Under the pieces are notes generated by a model. It worked only from the letters and a program-made list of their open reading frames with translations, was not told the DNA's origin and ran no database searches. Shown one piece after another: positions 1-7,114 of a stretch of 9,591 nucleotides of DNA; positions within the stretch are counted from its first letter, which is position 1; each line of letters starts with the position of its first letter. The translations under genes and the position numbers were made by a program. Source of the stretch: an uncultured Planctomycetota bacterium (GTDB taxonomy: Bacteria > Planctomycetota > Planctomycetia > Pirellulales > UBA1268); assembly GCA_905477565.1 (NCBI GenBank), contig CAJQGO010000214.1, positions 1 to 9,591 of the forward strand, read 5' to 3'.

Positions 1-1191
1 CTTGCTCGTGCAATCAAACGTGTTGTAAATGGTGATGGAACGGAGCCAATACCAAGACCGGAAGTTGCCGAACTAGCAACAATTGCTGAAGCGACCAGTA
101 TTCTCAAAGAAAAACTTGTAGAACGAGGTTTGACTCTTGGGCGAAGAGATATTGAGCAAGAGGCTGTTCTCGATAGCATGATGGAAGGTGTGCTCGCTGT
201 CGATGTTCGGCAACAAATCGTCGGTCTCAATCAAGCAGCAGCAACACTTTTAAATATTGATATTGATGTCGCTCTGCGGAAGCCACTTCAGAGTGTGGTG
301 CGAAATCCAGCGATACGTCGCTTTGTTCTCCGTGCTATTGATTGTCGTGAGCCAATAGAAGATGACTTCGATCTTACAGGTCCTCCAAAACGAACAATTC
401 GTGCTCACGGTACGGCACTCCGGGATCCGTCTGGAGAAGGTGGAGCCGTAATGGTTTTTAACGACGTCACCGAGTTAGAGCGATTAGAGATTGTTCGGCA
501 AGATTTTGTGGCAAATGTATCACACGAATTGAAGACACCCATTGCAACAATCAAGGGATTTGTTGAAACACTCCTTGATGGAGCAATCAATGAACCGAAT
601 GATAATAAACGGTTTTTATCCATTGTTGCAAAACAAGCAGATCGGCTTGAAGCAATAATTGAAGACCTTCTTGCGCTCTCCCGAATTGAACAGAGTGAGG
701 GGTCCGGTGTTCTGCCTTTAGAGCCAACACGAATCGCAGATCTTTTGGCAACTGCATGTTCAGACTGTATGCCTCGAGCAACGGAGCAGGGCATCATGAT
801 GAATATCAATTGTGATAAGAGCCTGATTGCGCCGGTGAATGCTCCCCTGTTAGAACAGGCAGTTGTCAATTTGATTGAAAACGCAGTTAAGTACAGTGGG
901 ACTCATCAACCAATATCAATTCGCGCTAATCTGGAAAAAGTTCCTTCTGAAGACAAGGAAGAACTTACAATTAGTATTACTGATCACGGTTGCGGAATAC
1001 ATGCGGAGCATTTACCCCGACTCTTCGAGCGGTTCTATCGTGTGGATAAGGGTCGTAGCAGGCAGGCGGGTGGAACAGGACTCGGACTGTCGATTGTGAA
1101 ACACATTGTTCAGGCTCATGGTGGAACAATTTCAGTCGAAAGCCGACCGAACGAGGGCAGTTTATTCTGCCTTCGAATACCGTGCATTTGA
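1..1191 (+). CDS. PhoR-type sensor histidine kinase, N-terminus missing (off the left edge)
   Basis: Membrane-linked two-component sensor kinase that would autophosphorylate on histidine and pass phosphate to a response regulator. The reading frame is open from base 1, so the gene starts upstream; the ATG at 130 is internal. The visible order is a HAMP-like tail (about bases 1-130), a PAS domain (about 157-490, opening with 'SMMEGVLAVD'), a HisKA dimerisation helix with 'VSHELKTP' (phospho-acceptor His codon at 523-525), and an HATPase_c domain with N box 'NLIENAVKYS' (about 868-897), G1 'DHGCGI', F box 'FERFYRVD' and G2 'GGTGLGLSIVKHI'. All catalytic boxes look intact. The HAMP-PAS-HisKA-HATPase order and 'EGVLAVD' fit PhoR, the phosphate-starvation sensor, but its partner phoB and the sensor's periplasmic part lie outside the window, so the signal is inferred. 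It ends 31 bases from the convergent LOG-family gene, with no recognisable terminator between. Confidence 0.93.
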   Translation, partial: LARAIKRVVNGDGTEPIPRPEVAELATIAEATSILKEKLVERGLTLGRRDIEQEAVLDSMMEGVLAVDVRQQIVGLNQAAATLLNIDIDVALRKPLQSVVRNPAIRRFVLRAIDCREPIEDDFDLTGPPKRTIRAHGTALRDPSGEGGAVMVFNDVTELERLEIVRQDFVANVSHELKTPIATIKGFVETLLDGAINEPNDNKRFLSIVAKQADRLEAIIEDLLALSRIEQSEGSGVLPLEPTRIADLLATACSDCMPRATEQGIMMNINCDKSLIAPVNAPLLEQAVVNLIENAVKYSGTHQPISIRANLEKVPSEDKEELTISITDHGCGIHAEHLPRLFERFYRVDKGRSRQAGGTGLGLSIVKHIVQAHGGTISVESRPNEGSLFCLRIPCI

Positions 1192-1222
1192 TAGCCACTG
1201 TATTCTTCCGTCTATCGGGCTG

Positions 1223-2224
1223 CTACTCGTCTTGGACACCATCAGGTGCCATTTCTTCCGTTGATTTATTTTTTAGAGCTTTGTTGAACCGAAGGATTTT
1301 TTCCCATGCACCCTCAGGTGTGTCTGCGTATTCGAAAAGATCGAGGTGTTCGTGTGAGATGACACCAGAGTCAGCGAGAAAGTCAAAGTCAATAACTTTG
1401 GACCAATAATCATGTCCAAATAAGATAATTGGAATAGGTTGCATACGGTGCGTCTGTCGGAGCGTGAGCGTCTGAAACATTTCGTCGAGAGTTCCAAATC
1501 CCCCTGGAAATAATACGGCACCTACAGATCGGAGAATAAAATGAAATTTGCGTAGAGCAAAATATTTAAATTGAAAGCAAAGTTCTGGAGTGATAAATGG
1601 ATTTGGTTGTTGTTCTGCCGGCAACTTGATATTAAGTCCAATTGATTTGCATCCAACATCAAAAGCTCCGCGATTCGCAGCCTCCATAATGCCGGGACCG
1701 CCGCCAGTGACGACAACATAAGATCGTTTTTTGTCACACTGATTATCTATTGAAACAAGTCGAGCAAATTGCCTTGCAGCATCATAAAAATGGGACAACT
1801 CAACGAGTCTTTCACTTCGCTGAACTTCAAGAGCAAGTCTTTGGTTTTCAACATCCATAGCCAGATTACGAGTTGCTTCTGACAAACGTCTTTCTGCTGT
1901 ATTTTTCTCGGCTATTTGTGTGCCACCAAATACAATGACAGTTGACTCAATATTATCTTCCTGAAATGCAAGTTCTGGTTTACCGAGTTCCAGCAGCATG
2001 CGTACGCCCCGCATTTCAGTCCGTTCAAGCAGTGCACGGTCGTCTTGTGCAAGGCTGTAGCTAGGTGACCGAAGGATTGCCTCCATATTTTCAGTAACAA
2101 GCGCAATGTCATCTCCAAGTACTGTATTTGGAAGGTCGTTGCACATGTCGGCATGAGTCTCACTCCAAGGAGTGTTTTCTTTTGACGTTTGGTTCTCGAT
2201 GACTTTTTTATTTTTTTTACTCAT
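1223..2224 (-). CDS. LOG-family (TIGR00730-like) Rossmann-fold protein, long form
   Basis: Cytoplasmic protein of 333 residues in the LOG / 'lysine decarboxylase-like' family. Characterised members hydrolyse the N-glycosidic bond of nucleoside monophosphates (cytokinin riboside 5'-monophosphate phosphoribohydrolase in plants; PpnN nucleotidase in E. coli). Visible signatures are 'GGGPGIMEAANRG' at residues 174-186 and 'LFPGGFGTLDE' at 238-248, the family's nucleotide-binding and catalytic motifs. The Rossmann core appears to begin near residue 95 ('STVIVFGG'). The first 90 or so residues are an extra, charged, probably helical N-terminal region not found in the roughly 190-residue minimal LOG enzymes. 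The ATG start lies 1 base after the stop of the upstream membrane-protein gene and has no clear Shine-Dalgarno sequence, which suggests translational coupling within the csrA operon. Substrate cannot be read from sequence; old 'lysine decarboxylase' labels for this family are misleading. Confidence 0.9.
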   Translation of the reverse strand: MSKKNKKVIENQTSKENTPWSETHADMCNDLPNTVLGDDIALVTENMEAILRSPSYSLAQDDRALLERTEMRGVRMLLELGKPELAFQEDNIESTVIVFGGTQIAEKNTAERRLSEATRNLAMDVENQRLALEVQRSERLVELSHFYDAARQFARLVSIDNQCDKKRSYVVVTGGGPGIMEAANRGAFDVGCKSIGLNIKLPAEQQPNPFITPELCFQFKYFALRKFHFILRSVGAVLFPGGFGTLDEMFQTLTLRQTHRMQPIPIILFGHDYWSKVIDFDFLADSGVISHEHLDLFEYADTPEGAWEKILRFNKALKNKSTEEMAPDGVQDE

Positions 2225-2225
2225 T

Positions 2226-3047
2226 TTATTTATAACTTGATGGCATGGATTCGGAAAATGTACGAGCAGTTTTTTTCGTATGACTCGTTCCTACAACTGT
2301 GACTGAGCCATGATCGATTCGTAGAGACTCAACCTGCCAGCGTCGAGGCTGTCGACTTTCTGTATCCAGTGAAGATGAATTTGTGAGACGCTCAGGAATA
2401 GTTGCCAAAAGAAGAATTCGATCACGATATCGATGTATGTCTGTATCAATCCCTGAGTTTTCTAACGACTTCTTACATGCTTGAAGAACGGCATTACGAG
2501 GCAGAGGGAGTTGCCCTACACCGGCCCTTTGTACAGTTAAGGCGAATTGGTTGGCAGATTTGAGCCGGACCTCAATGTCTGCCCACGCCACAGCCGTAAC
2601 TCTCCACCTCGAAACTTCTATTCCGATACGAAATAGGTGTGGTTCTAATTTGATACGTGGGCGGGATAGTCGGCCCCATAATGCGTTTCCGAGAAGTTCA
2701 GGGTGATTTCGAGGCAAGTCATTTCCCAACCATGCATTTATTTCATTTTCACGCACGCTGATACCCCATTTGTTTCTATGCCGAATTTCATTAGTGACGG
2801 ATGCTATCTGCGTCACAAAACGTCCTGCAGTTGATTGTTCCTCCAATCCAATATTCACAACCGATTGATAAAACTGAGGTGGCACAAGGGCTAGACCGAA
2901 AACAGAAACAAGTACTATGCTGCATATCAACGTTGCAAAAAGTGTGAACTGATACGCTTTCACCGGCTTCACTGCATTGTGAAACGGTCTATTTCCCTCG
3001 TTGTCTCCTAGGTCCCGTGAGAAATTTTTATTTACAGTATTTTCCAA
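2226..3047 (-). CDS. Single-pass membrane protein of unknown function, csrA-linked
   Basis: 273-residue protein that I cannot assign to a named family. Residues 1-31 are polar, residues 33-54 form one strongly hydrophobic segment ('FTLFATLICSIVLVSVFGLA'), and the remaining 220 or so residues have no further membrane segment, so a bitopic protein with a large external domain is likely. The stretch at 100-119, starting 'ENEINAWLG', resembles a motif I associate with uncharacterised planctomycete membrane proteins. The C-terminal part is rich in Arg and short beta-like stretches. The start is TTG: a GAGAG element (bases 3055-3059, complement) lies 7 bases upstream and no ATG or GTG is available nearby, so TTG is well supported. 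It lies 18 bases after csrA and 1 base before the LOG-family gene, so it is the middle gene of a probable three-gene operon. Function unknown; a role in surface or envelope physiology under CsrA would be only a guess. Confidence 0.82.
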   Translation of the reverse strand: MENTVNKNFSRDLGDNEGNRPFHNAVKPVKAYQFTLFATLICSIVLVSVFGLALVPPQFYQSVVNIGLEEQSTAGRFVTQIASVTNEIRHRNKWGISVRENEINAWLGNDLPRNHPELLGNALWGRLSRPRIKLEPHLFRIGIEVSRWRVTAVAWADIEVRLKSANQFALTVQRAGVGQLPLPRNAVLQACKKSLENSGIDTDIHRYRDRILLLATIPERLTNSSSLDTESRQPRRWQVESLRIDHGSVTVVGTSHTKKTARTFSESMPSSYK

Positions 3048-3054
3048 AACGGAT

Positions 3055-3059
3055 CTCTC
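3055..3059 (-). promoter_or_regulatory. Ribosome binding site supporting the TTG start at 3047
   Basis: The complement reads GAGAG with a 7-base gap to a TTG codon at 3047-3045. This is what decides the unusual start of the 273-residue membrane protein, since no ATG or GTG is in frame nearby. Confidence 0.55.
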
Positions 3060-3065
3060 AACTGG

Positions 3066-3287
3066 TTACCCAGCAAGTTTGCATAAACTTGAGATTGGTA
3101 ACACACCATCATCCTCAAGAATGACGTCTCCAAGTGCATCGATTTCTAATTCATCCCGTAAAACCCGCATTTCAGATGGTGCCTCAATGCCTATTCGTAC
3201 TTTATCACCATTTACTCTTACGATTGTTACCACAACTGATTCACCAACTCGAATGCGCTCATTTTGCTTTCGGGACAATACCAGCAT
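3066..3287 (-). CDS. csrA: Carbon storage regulator CsrA
   Basis: 73-residue RNA-binding translational regulator. CsrA dimers bind GGA motifs in mRNA leaders, often over the ribosome binding site, and alter translation or stability of carbon-metabolism, motility and biofilm transcripts. The N-terminal 'MLVLSRKQNERIRVG' and the 'VRIGIEAPSEMRVLRDELE' section are diagnostic, and the RNA-binding beta-1 Arg (R6) and the beta-5 'RVLRDE' region are present. The tail after about residue 50 is longer than the E. coli protein (61 residues) and hydrophobic-acidic, as in many non-enterobacterial CsrA proteins. The ATG has a strong GGAGG ribosome binding site 5 bases upstream. No fliW (CsrA antagonist) or flagellar gene is visible in the window. 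It is the first gene of a leftward run with the membrane protein and LOG-family genes. Confidence 0.96.
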   Translation of the reverse strand: MLVLSRKQNERIRVGESVVVTIVRVNGDKVRIGIEAPSEMRVLRDELEIDALGDVILEDDGVLPISSLCKLAG

Positions 3288-3292
3288 AAAAG

Positions 3293-3303
3293 CCTCCGTT
3301 CCT
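3293..3303 (-). promoter_or_regulatory. csrA ribosome binding site with two GGA motifs
   Basis: Read on the complement, AGGAA (3299-3303) is followed by GGAGG (3293-3297), 5 bases before the csrA ATG. GGAGG is a near-ideal Shine-Dalgarno in a window where most genes have none. Both parts contain GGA, the core recognised by CsrA, so CsrA could repress its own synthesis here, as known in E. coli. The two GGAs are only about 5 bases apart, which is tight for bridging by one dimer. The Shine-Dalgarno call is direct; autoregulation is inference. Confidence 0.6.
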
Positions 3304-3512
3304 CGTGAGATAGATTTTTGAAATGAATAGAGCTAGCAACTGTGCAGGCTTTATGTGATTCCAACGGGTGGACAGCACCACGACTTGGTTCACAAGAAGG
3401 CCTGGGAAAGATAGGAGCCAAAGGAAATATCGTCTGGATACTTAAGATTTCTTGGCTGTAACAATTTATCACGCAGTCATACGGATCATTCCGGCTGCAC
3501 CGGGGACTCACC

Positions 3513-3530
3513 AAAGATGCATGATCTTTT
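3513..3530 (-). terminator. Weak candidate terminator hairpin after the secreted-protein gene
   Basis: AAAGAT (3513-3518) pairs with ATCTTT (3524-3529) around a 5-base loop, 46 bases beyond the stop codon of the secreted-protein gene. The stem is short and AT-rich. On the complement strand, the relevant direction, it is followed by only a short T run; a better T run lies on the plus side. It is a weak call and may be an unrelated dyad. Confidence 0.22.
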
Positions 3531-3575
3531 TATAGAAGTTGTTTGTGTATGAGCAGACACTGAAAGAAACCAAAA

Positions 3576-4448
3576 TTATTTCTTTTCAGCCTGTGTGTAC
3601 TCTGCAAGACTTACCTCTTCAGCAATTGCCATGCAGGCTTCGGCGTCAGCAATTCGTTGTAGATCATCAGTTCGAAGTGCGGGATGAATGCGGTGAACTG
3701 AATACAAGTGGCGTTGCATCATCGAGGAGAGTCCAGATGCAACAAGACTACCTCGAGAATCTATTTGGAGAGTAACAGATGTCGGAAGTTTGGCTTCGGA
3801 TGCAATTCGTTTGTTTAATGCCAGTCGAGGAAACGGTGGAATGCCACCCGGATGAAGAAGGGCACGTAACAGGAGTGCCGTGTCTGCAAACTGTCTGTAT
3901 TGCCCTGCTATTTCTGGTGACGGTGCATCTGTAGTTTCAATTCGGTATTGCACCCGCGGACCAACGAGTTCAATAGCATCATCCAATTCTTGAATGCCGT
4001 TCTCGAAATGTGGACCGCCAGCCCAACATAAAAGTTTATCATCCGATGTGCGCACCCACTTTGCAAGTGACACACGTAATCGTTCGAGTTGAATACTATC
4101 TATCGATGTTTTCACTTGCCGAAGAGGATCAATCAATAAAACTCGTTCGCGAGTTGGATCATGTAGAACAATCTCACCATTGAATGCTTTGCTGTGATTT
4201 GATTCAGATTCGGATTTCTTCTTTTCTGTAGTTGTGGTGTCAAGAAAGTCCCAGGCGACTTCGGATGAAAACAGTGTCAGACTGTGCGCAATAGGGACGT
4301 CATCCTGGTCCGCAAAGACATCAGTCTCAACTCGAAGAGACCCATTTTCATCGGCGGAAACTGCTTGCCCAAAGGAAAACAGGAATATAATGACGGGACA
4401 AAATGTCCTGATCAGAAGCCGCGCCCAATGACATTGCGTGGTGACCAC
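3576..4448 (-). CDS. Secreted protein of unknown function with Sec signal peptide
   Basis: 290 residues, no named family recognised. The N-terminus has a basic section, a hydrophobic core at about residues 16-28 ('FCPVIIFLFSFGQ') and a plausible signal peptidase I site after 'AVSA' (residues 29-32), so export to the periplasm is likely. The mature part runs 'LTLFSSEVAWDFLD', then 'GEIVLHDPTRERVLLIDPLRQVKT', then an alpha-helical C-terminal half. The 'F-V-FL/ hDP / LLDP' pattern is one I associate with uncharacterised planctomycete proteins. The start is GTG at 4448. There is no clear Shine-Dalgarno and no ATG before the signal peptide; the only upstream ATG is followed at once by a stop in another register, so the exact start is uncertain by a few codons. 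It stands alone: 288 bases before csrA and divergent from the antiporter. No catalytic motif is visible, so I give no enzymatic role. Confidence 0.78.
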   Translation of the reverse strand: MVTTQCHWARLLIRTFCPVIIFLFSFGQAVSADENGSLRVETDVFADQDDVPIAHSLTLFSSEVAWDFLDTTTTEKKKSESESNHSKAFNGEIVLHDPTRERVLLIDPLRQVKTSIDSIQLERLRVSLAKWVRTSDDKLLCWAGGPHFENGIQELDDAIELVGPRVQYRIETTDAPSPEIAGQYRQFADTALLLRALLHPGGIPPFPRLALNKRIASEAKLPTSVTLQIDSRGSLVASGLSSMMQRHLYSVHRIHPALRTDDLQRIADAEACMAIAEEVSLAEYTQAEKK

Positions 4449-4546
4449 TTATATCAAGCTTTCATAGGGAATTATCAAAATTTTTGGTACAGAAAAGACT
4501 CTAACAGATGATGGAGTGGTTCCCCTAGTGTGATTTCCAGCCAGAT

Positions 4547-4601
4547 AGGTAATGGTGATTCGATGATTTTCCTGTAGTTTTTGTTATGAATGAAATTACC
4601 T
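4547..4601. promoter_or_regulatory. Divergent promoter region with a 7-base dyad, upstream of the antiporter
   Basis: AGGTAAT at 4547-4553 is the exact reverse complement of ATTACCT at 4595-4601, with 41 bases between. An extended -10-like element (TG-T-TATGAA, 4582-4590) lies between them, which would place an antiporter transcript start near 4597, inside the right arm. No good -35 is visible. An operator pair or looping site is possible, but 7-base arms at this distance can arise by chance. Confidence 0.25.
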
Positions 4602-4628
4602 CTGCTGCCCTCCTCTCCTATTTAAATA

Positions 4629-6653
4629 ATGTTTCTTTCTGATCTTCTTGTCGTTTTTGCTGTAACAGCAGTCGTTGTTTTCCTGTTTGGACGAGCACAA
4701 ATACCCAGTGTTATTGGTTTGCTTGTCTCGGGTGTAGTTGTGGGCCCCTATGGACTGTCGCTGGTTGATGATCTGGAGAGCGTTGAACTCCTTGCAGAAA
4801 TTGGCGTTGTCGTCCTTTTGTTTACAGTTGGACTTGAAATATCCATTTCACGACTGCTTGCCATGTTGCCACTCATGGCGAGTATTGGGCTTCCGCAGAT
4901 TGCAGGAACAACATTTCTGATTGCTGCAGCCTGTCGATGGCATGTAGGAACACTTCCGCAAGCAATTTTTGCAGGGCTCCTGATTGCCATGTCGAGTACT
5001 GCAATTGTCCTGAAACTTTTATCCGATCGGAGCCAATCCGGTACTCAGGCAGGACGAATCTCAATATCGGTTCTTTTGCTGCAAGACTTATTTGTGATTA
5101 TCGCAATGCTTGCGGTGCCTTTGTTAGCGGCTTCAGCTGGAGTGAGTGCACCAGCCAATCATCAAAATGCTTCTCACCAAAGCACTCAAGCACTGGTCGA
5201 AAATCCGTTCTTGGCGGTTCTCGTAGGGTTTTCTATCGTCGTTGGTGTGCTTCTTGCTGGACGGCAGTTCATTCCAAAAGTTTTGCACGAAGTCGTGCGA
5301 CTACGGAATCGAGAGCTATTTCTCATAACGCTGGTACTTATTTGCCTAGGCACAGCGGCTATCACTGCGGCGGCTGGCTTATCACTTGCGATAGGGGCTT
5401 TCATAGCCGGTTTAGCACTTTCCGAAAGTGAGTACGGGCATCAGGCCTTTGCAGAAGTACTCCCGTTTCGCGATACACTTGCCAGTCTTTTTTTCGTATC
5501 TGTTGGCATGTTGCTAGATATATCGTTTGTCTTTTCACACTTCGGACTTGTATGCCTTGTCGTTTTTGTGATCGTCCTACTCAAGATTTTTGCCACAGCA
5601 ATCCCAGCAATGCTTGCAGGATTCCCTGTCCGGACGAGCTTGATAGCTGGTGGTACGATTGCTCAAGTGGGTGAATTCTCATTCGTTCTCGGATCACGCG
5701 GGGCTGATGTTGGTTTGTTAACAGGCGATGACTACCAGACATTTCTTGCAGCTGCTGTTATTACGATGGCTGCGGCTCCATTTCTCACAAATATTGTGCC
5801 ACAACTGTGCGATTGGCTTGGACAAAGCTCATGGTTTGGTGGGATGTTTCATGATTCACCACCGGAAGATGACATAGGTTTATCAGACCATGTCATCATT
5901 GCTGGTTTTGGTATTAATGGACGGAGCTTGGCAACCGCTTTGGCTGAGTTTGGTGTCCCGCATGTTATTTTGGAGCTGAACCCAGAAACGGTTCGTAGTG
6001 AGGGAGCATTGGGTATAGATATCCGCTATGGCGACTGTACTCGTCGACCAATTTTAGAACATGCCGGGATCTTTCGCGCACGAGCCTTTGTGGTAGCAAT
6101 TTCTGATCCGGCGAGTGCACGTCGTAGCGTCCGAGTAGCACGTGACCTTGTACCAGAACTCGAAATTTTTGTTCGGACAGAGTACTTGGCAGAAGTTGAT
6201 GAATTACGACTCTTGGGTGCGGATGTTGTTGTGCCTGCAGAATTTGAAACGGCACTATCACTTTTCGAGCGTGTGCTTGGTATCTACGATGTTCCAGAAG
6301 AAAAAATTGATGATCTTGTTGATCAACTCCGTCTAGAAAACTATGGATTTTTGCGAAGTGGTGTGAGAAGACAACCAGTTCAGTCGATAGACAGCCCAGA
6401 TATTCATGACCAACTAGGACGTTGTCGAATATCACAACGGAGCGTTGTCGCGGGACAGACAATTGGCGAACTGGATGTTCGAGCAAAGACAGGGGTAACA
6501 ATCATTGCAATCCAGCGCAGTAATCAGCAGATACGAAATCCTGGGCCGACGCTTCAGTTACAAATTGGTGACGAAGTTTCATTTGTTGGTAGTCGTTCCG
6601 AGCGGACCGCTGCAAACAAACTCTTTTTGTCGACGAGCCGTAACACCGACTGA
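4629..6653 (+). CDS. CPA2-family monovalent cation:proton antiporter with TrkA-N and TrkA-C domains
   Basis: 674-residue inner-membrane protein of the KefB/KefC-type group that exchanges K+ or Na+ for protons and helps control cytoplasmic pH and ion content. Residues 1 to about 400 are a run of roughly 12 or 13 hydrophobic segments forming a Na_H_Exchanger domain. It carries the family marks 'LLFTVGLEIS', 'AMSSTAIVLKLLSDRS' and the Gln-Asp pair at residues 152-153 ('LLLQDL'), which matches the Q-D transport motif of CPA2 proteins. A cytoplasmic TrkA-N/RCK domain starts near residue 419 with the nucleotide-binding Gly-rich loop 'GFGINGRS' (about 426-433) and an acidic strand end ('LELNPE'). 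A TrkA-C/RCK_C domain fills about 598-665. The TrkA-C distinguishes it from E. coli KefC, so I do not use that name. No ancillary KefF/KefG-like gene is beside it. The ATG has no visible Shine-Dalgarno. Ion specificity is not readable. Confidence 0.94.
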   Translation: MFLSDLLVVFAVTAVVVFLFGRAQIPSVIGLLVSGVVVGPYGLSLVDDLESVELLAEIGVVVLLFTVGLEISISRLLAMLPLMASIGLPQIAGTTFLIAAACRWHVGTLPQAIFAGLLIAMSSTAIVLKLLSDRSQSGTQAGRISISVLLLQDLFVIIAMLAVPLLAASAGVSAPANHQNASHQSTQALVENPFLAVLVGFSIVVGVLLAGRQFIPKVLHEVVRLRNRELFLITLVLICLGTAAITAAAGLSLAIGAFIAGLALSESEYGHQAFAEVLPFRDTLASLFFVSVGMLLDISFVFSHFGLVCLVVFVIVLLKIFATAIPAMLAGFPVRTSLIAGGTIAQVGEFSFVLGSRGADVGLLTGDDYQTFLAAAVITMAAAPFLTNIVPQLCDWLGQSSWFGGMFHDSPPEDDIGLSDHVIIAGFGINGRSLATALAEFGVPHVILELNPETVRSEGALGIDIRYGDCTRRPILEHAGIFRARAFVVAISDPASARRSVRVARDLVPELEIFVRTEYLAEVDELRLLGADVVVPAEFETALSLFERVLGIYDVPEEKIDDLVDQLRLENYGFLRSGVRRQPVQSIDSPDIHDQLGRCRISQRSVVAGQTIGELDVRAKTGVTIIAIQRSNQQIRNPGPTLQLQIGDEVSFVGSRSERTAANKLFLSTSRNTD

Positions 6654-6662
6654 ATAAAAACG

Positions 6663-7061
6663 TTAAGCAGTGTGTTGCTGGAGGAGTTCGAATGGAATGA
6701 CATCGAGTGCCTTCTCACTCGTTGCCTCGAGAACAACTCGTGGAGCACAGCCCGCTCTCATGGCTTCGAGCCATCGAGCCGCACAAAGGCACCATCGATC
6801 ACCCGGTACAAGCCCAGAAAAATTGAATTCAGGTCGTGGTGTGACGAGATCGTTTCCTGCTTCGACTGTAAATTGAAGAAAGGCCTCGGTCATGACGGCA
6901 CAAACAGTATGGGAACCGGTATCATCAGAACATGTTCGGCAAAGGCCATCTCGAAAAAATCCAGTGAGCGGTTCCGTGGAGCATGGAATCAGTGGTTTGC
7001 CAAGAAGGTTGCGGTTATGATCCAAGTCAGATGAATTATCTGAGTTATCAAAACTAATCAT
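6663..7061 (-). CDS. DUF2237 family protein, cysteine-rich
   Basis: 132 residues from the ATG at 7061, or 137 from an in-frame TTG at 7076; I prefer the ATG. The sequence matches the DUF2237 pattern: 'NLLGKPLIPCS', 'TGFFRDGLC', 'GSHTVCAVMTEAFL', 'GNDLVTPRPEFNFSGLVPGDRWCLCAARW' in that order. Seven Cys (27, 41, 44, 54, 91, 93, 105) include the 'WCLC' pair; several are invariant in the family as I remember it and could bind a metal or form disulphides. No signal peptide, so it is cytoplasmic. The family has no established biochemical role, and none is claimed. Its length is usual for the family. It converges with the antiporter gene with a 9-base gap, and is divergent from miaE across 117 bases, so it is likely a single-gene unit. 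Confidence 0.92.
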   Translation of the reverse strand: MISFDNSDNSSDLDHNRNLLGKPLIPCSTEPLTGFFRDGLCRTCSDDTGSHTVCAVMTEAFLQFTVEAGNDLVTPRPEFNFSGLVPGDRWCLCAARWLEAMRAGCAPRVVLEATSEKALDVIPFELLQQHTA

Positions 7062-7114
7062 TTTTATCCGATTCAATCATGAGTGTGCGTGGAGGGCGAT
7101 TGTGCTGCAGGCAA

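Larger units (their letters stand above)
3288..3575 (-). promoter_or_regulatory. Intergenic leader and probable promoter region of the csrA operon
   Basis: 288 bases between the secreted-protein gene and csrA, both on the complement. No convincing open reading frame, tRNA or repeat family is visible. A 6-base-arm dyad occurs at 3513-3529 (AAAGAT, 5-base loop, ATCTTT), and a small CCGG-CTGCA-CCGG dyad at about 3491-3503. I could not fix a clean -35/-10 pair for csrA, but the length, the good csrA ribosome binding site and the lack of coding potential fit an independent csrA promoter with a long 5' leader. Confidence 0.4.

Noticed and set aside
405..869. 154-codon open frame on the complement inside the histidine kinase gene
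   Set aside because: It overlaps a well-supported kinase over the HisKA region, has low-complexity Ser/Arg-rich composition and no recognisable domain; it is an antisense shadow.
3227..3514. 95-codon open frame on the complement through the csrA leader, overlapping the csrA start
   Set aside because: It overlaps csrA out of frame, is Cys/Ser/Pro-rich, and has no ribosome binding site or recognisable similarity.
4937..5431. 164-codon open frame on the plus strand inside the antiporter gene
   Set aside because: Out of frame with a clear CPA2 membrane domain; Ser/Arg/Cys-rich translation typical of a shifted frame.
5965..6501. 178-codon open frame on the complement opposite the TrkA domains
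   Set aside because: The opposite strand encodes clear TrkA-N and TrkA-C domains; this translation is His/Gln/Leu-rich with no motif.
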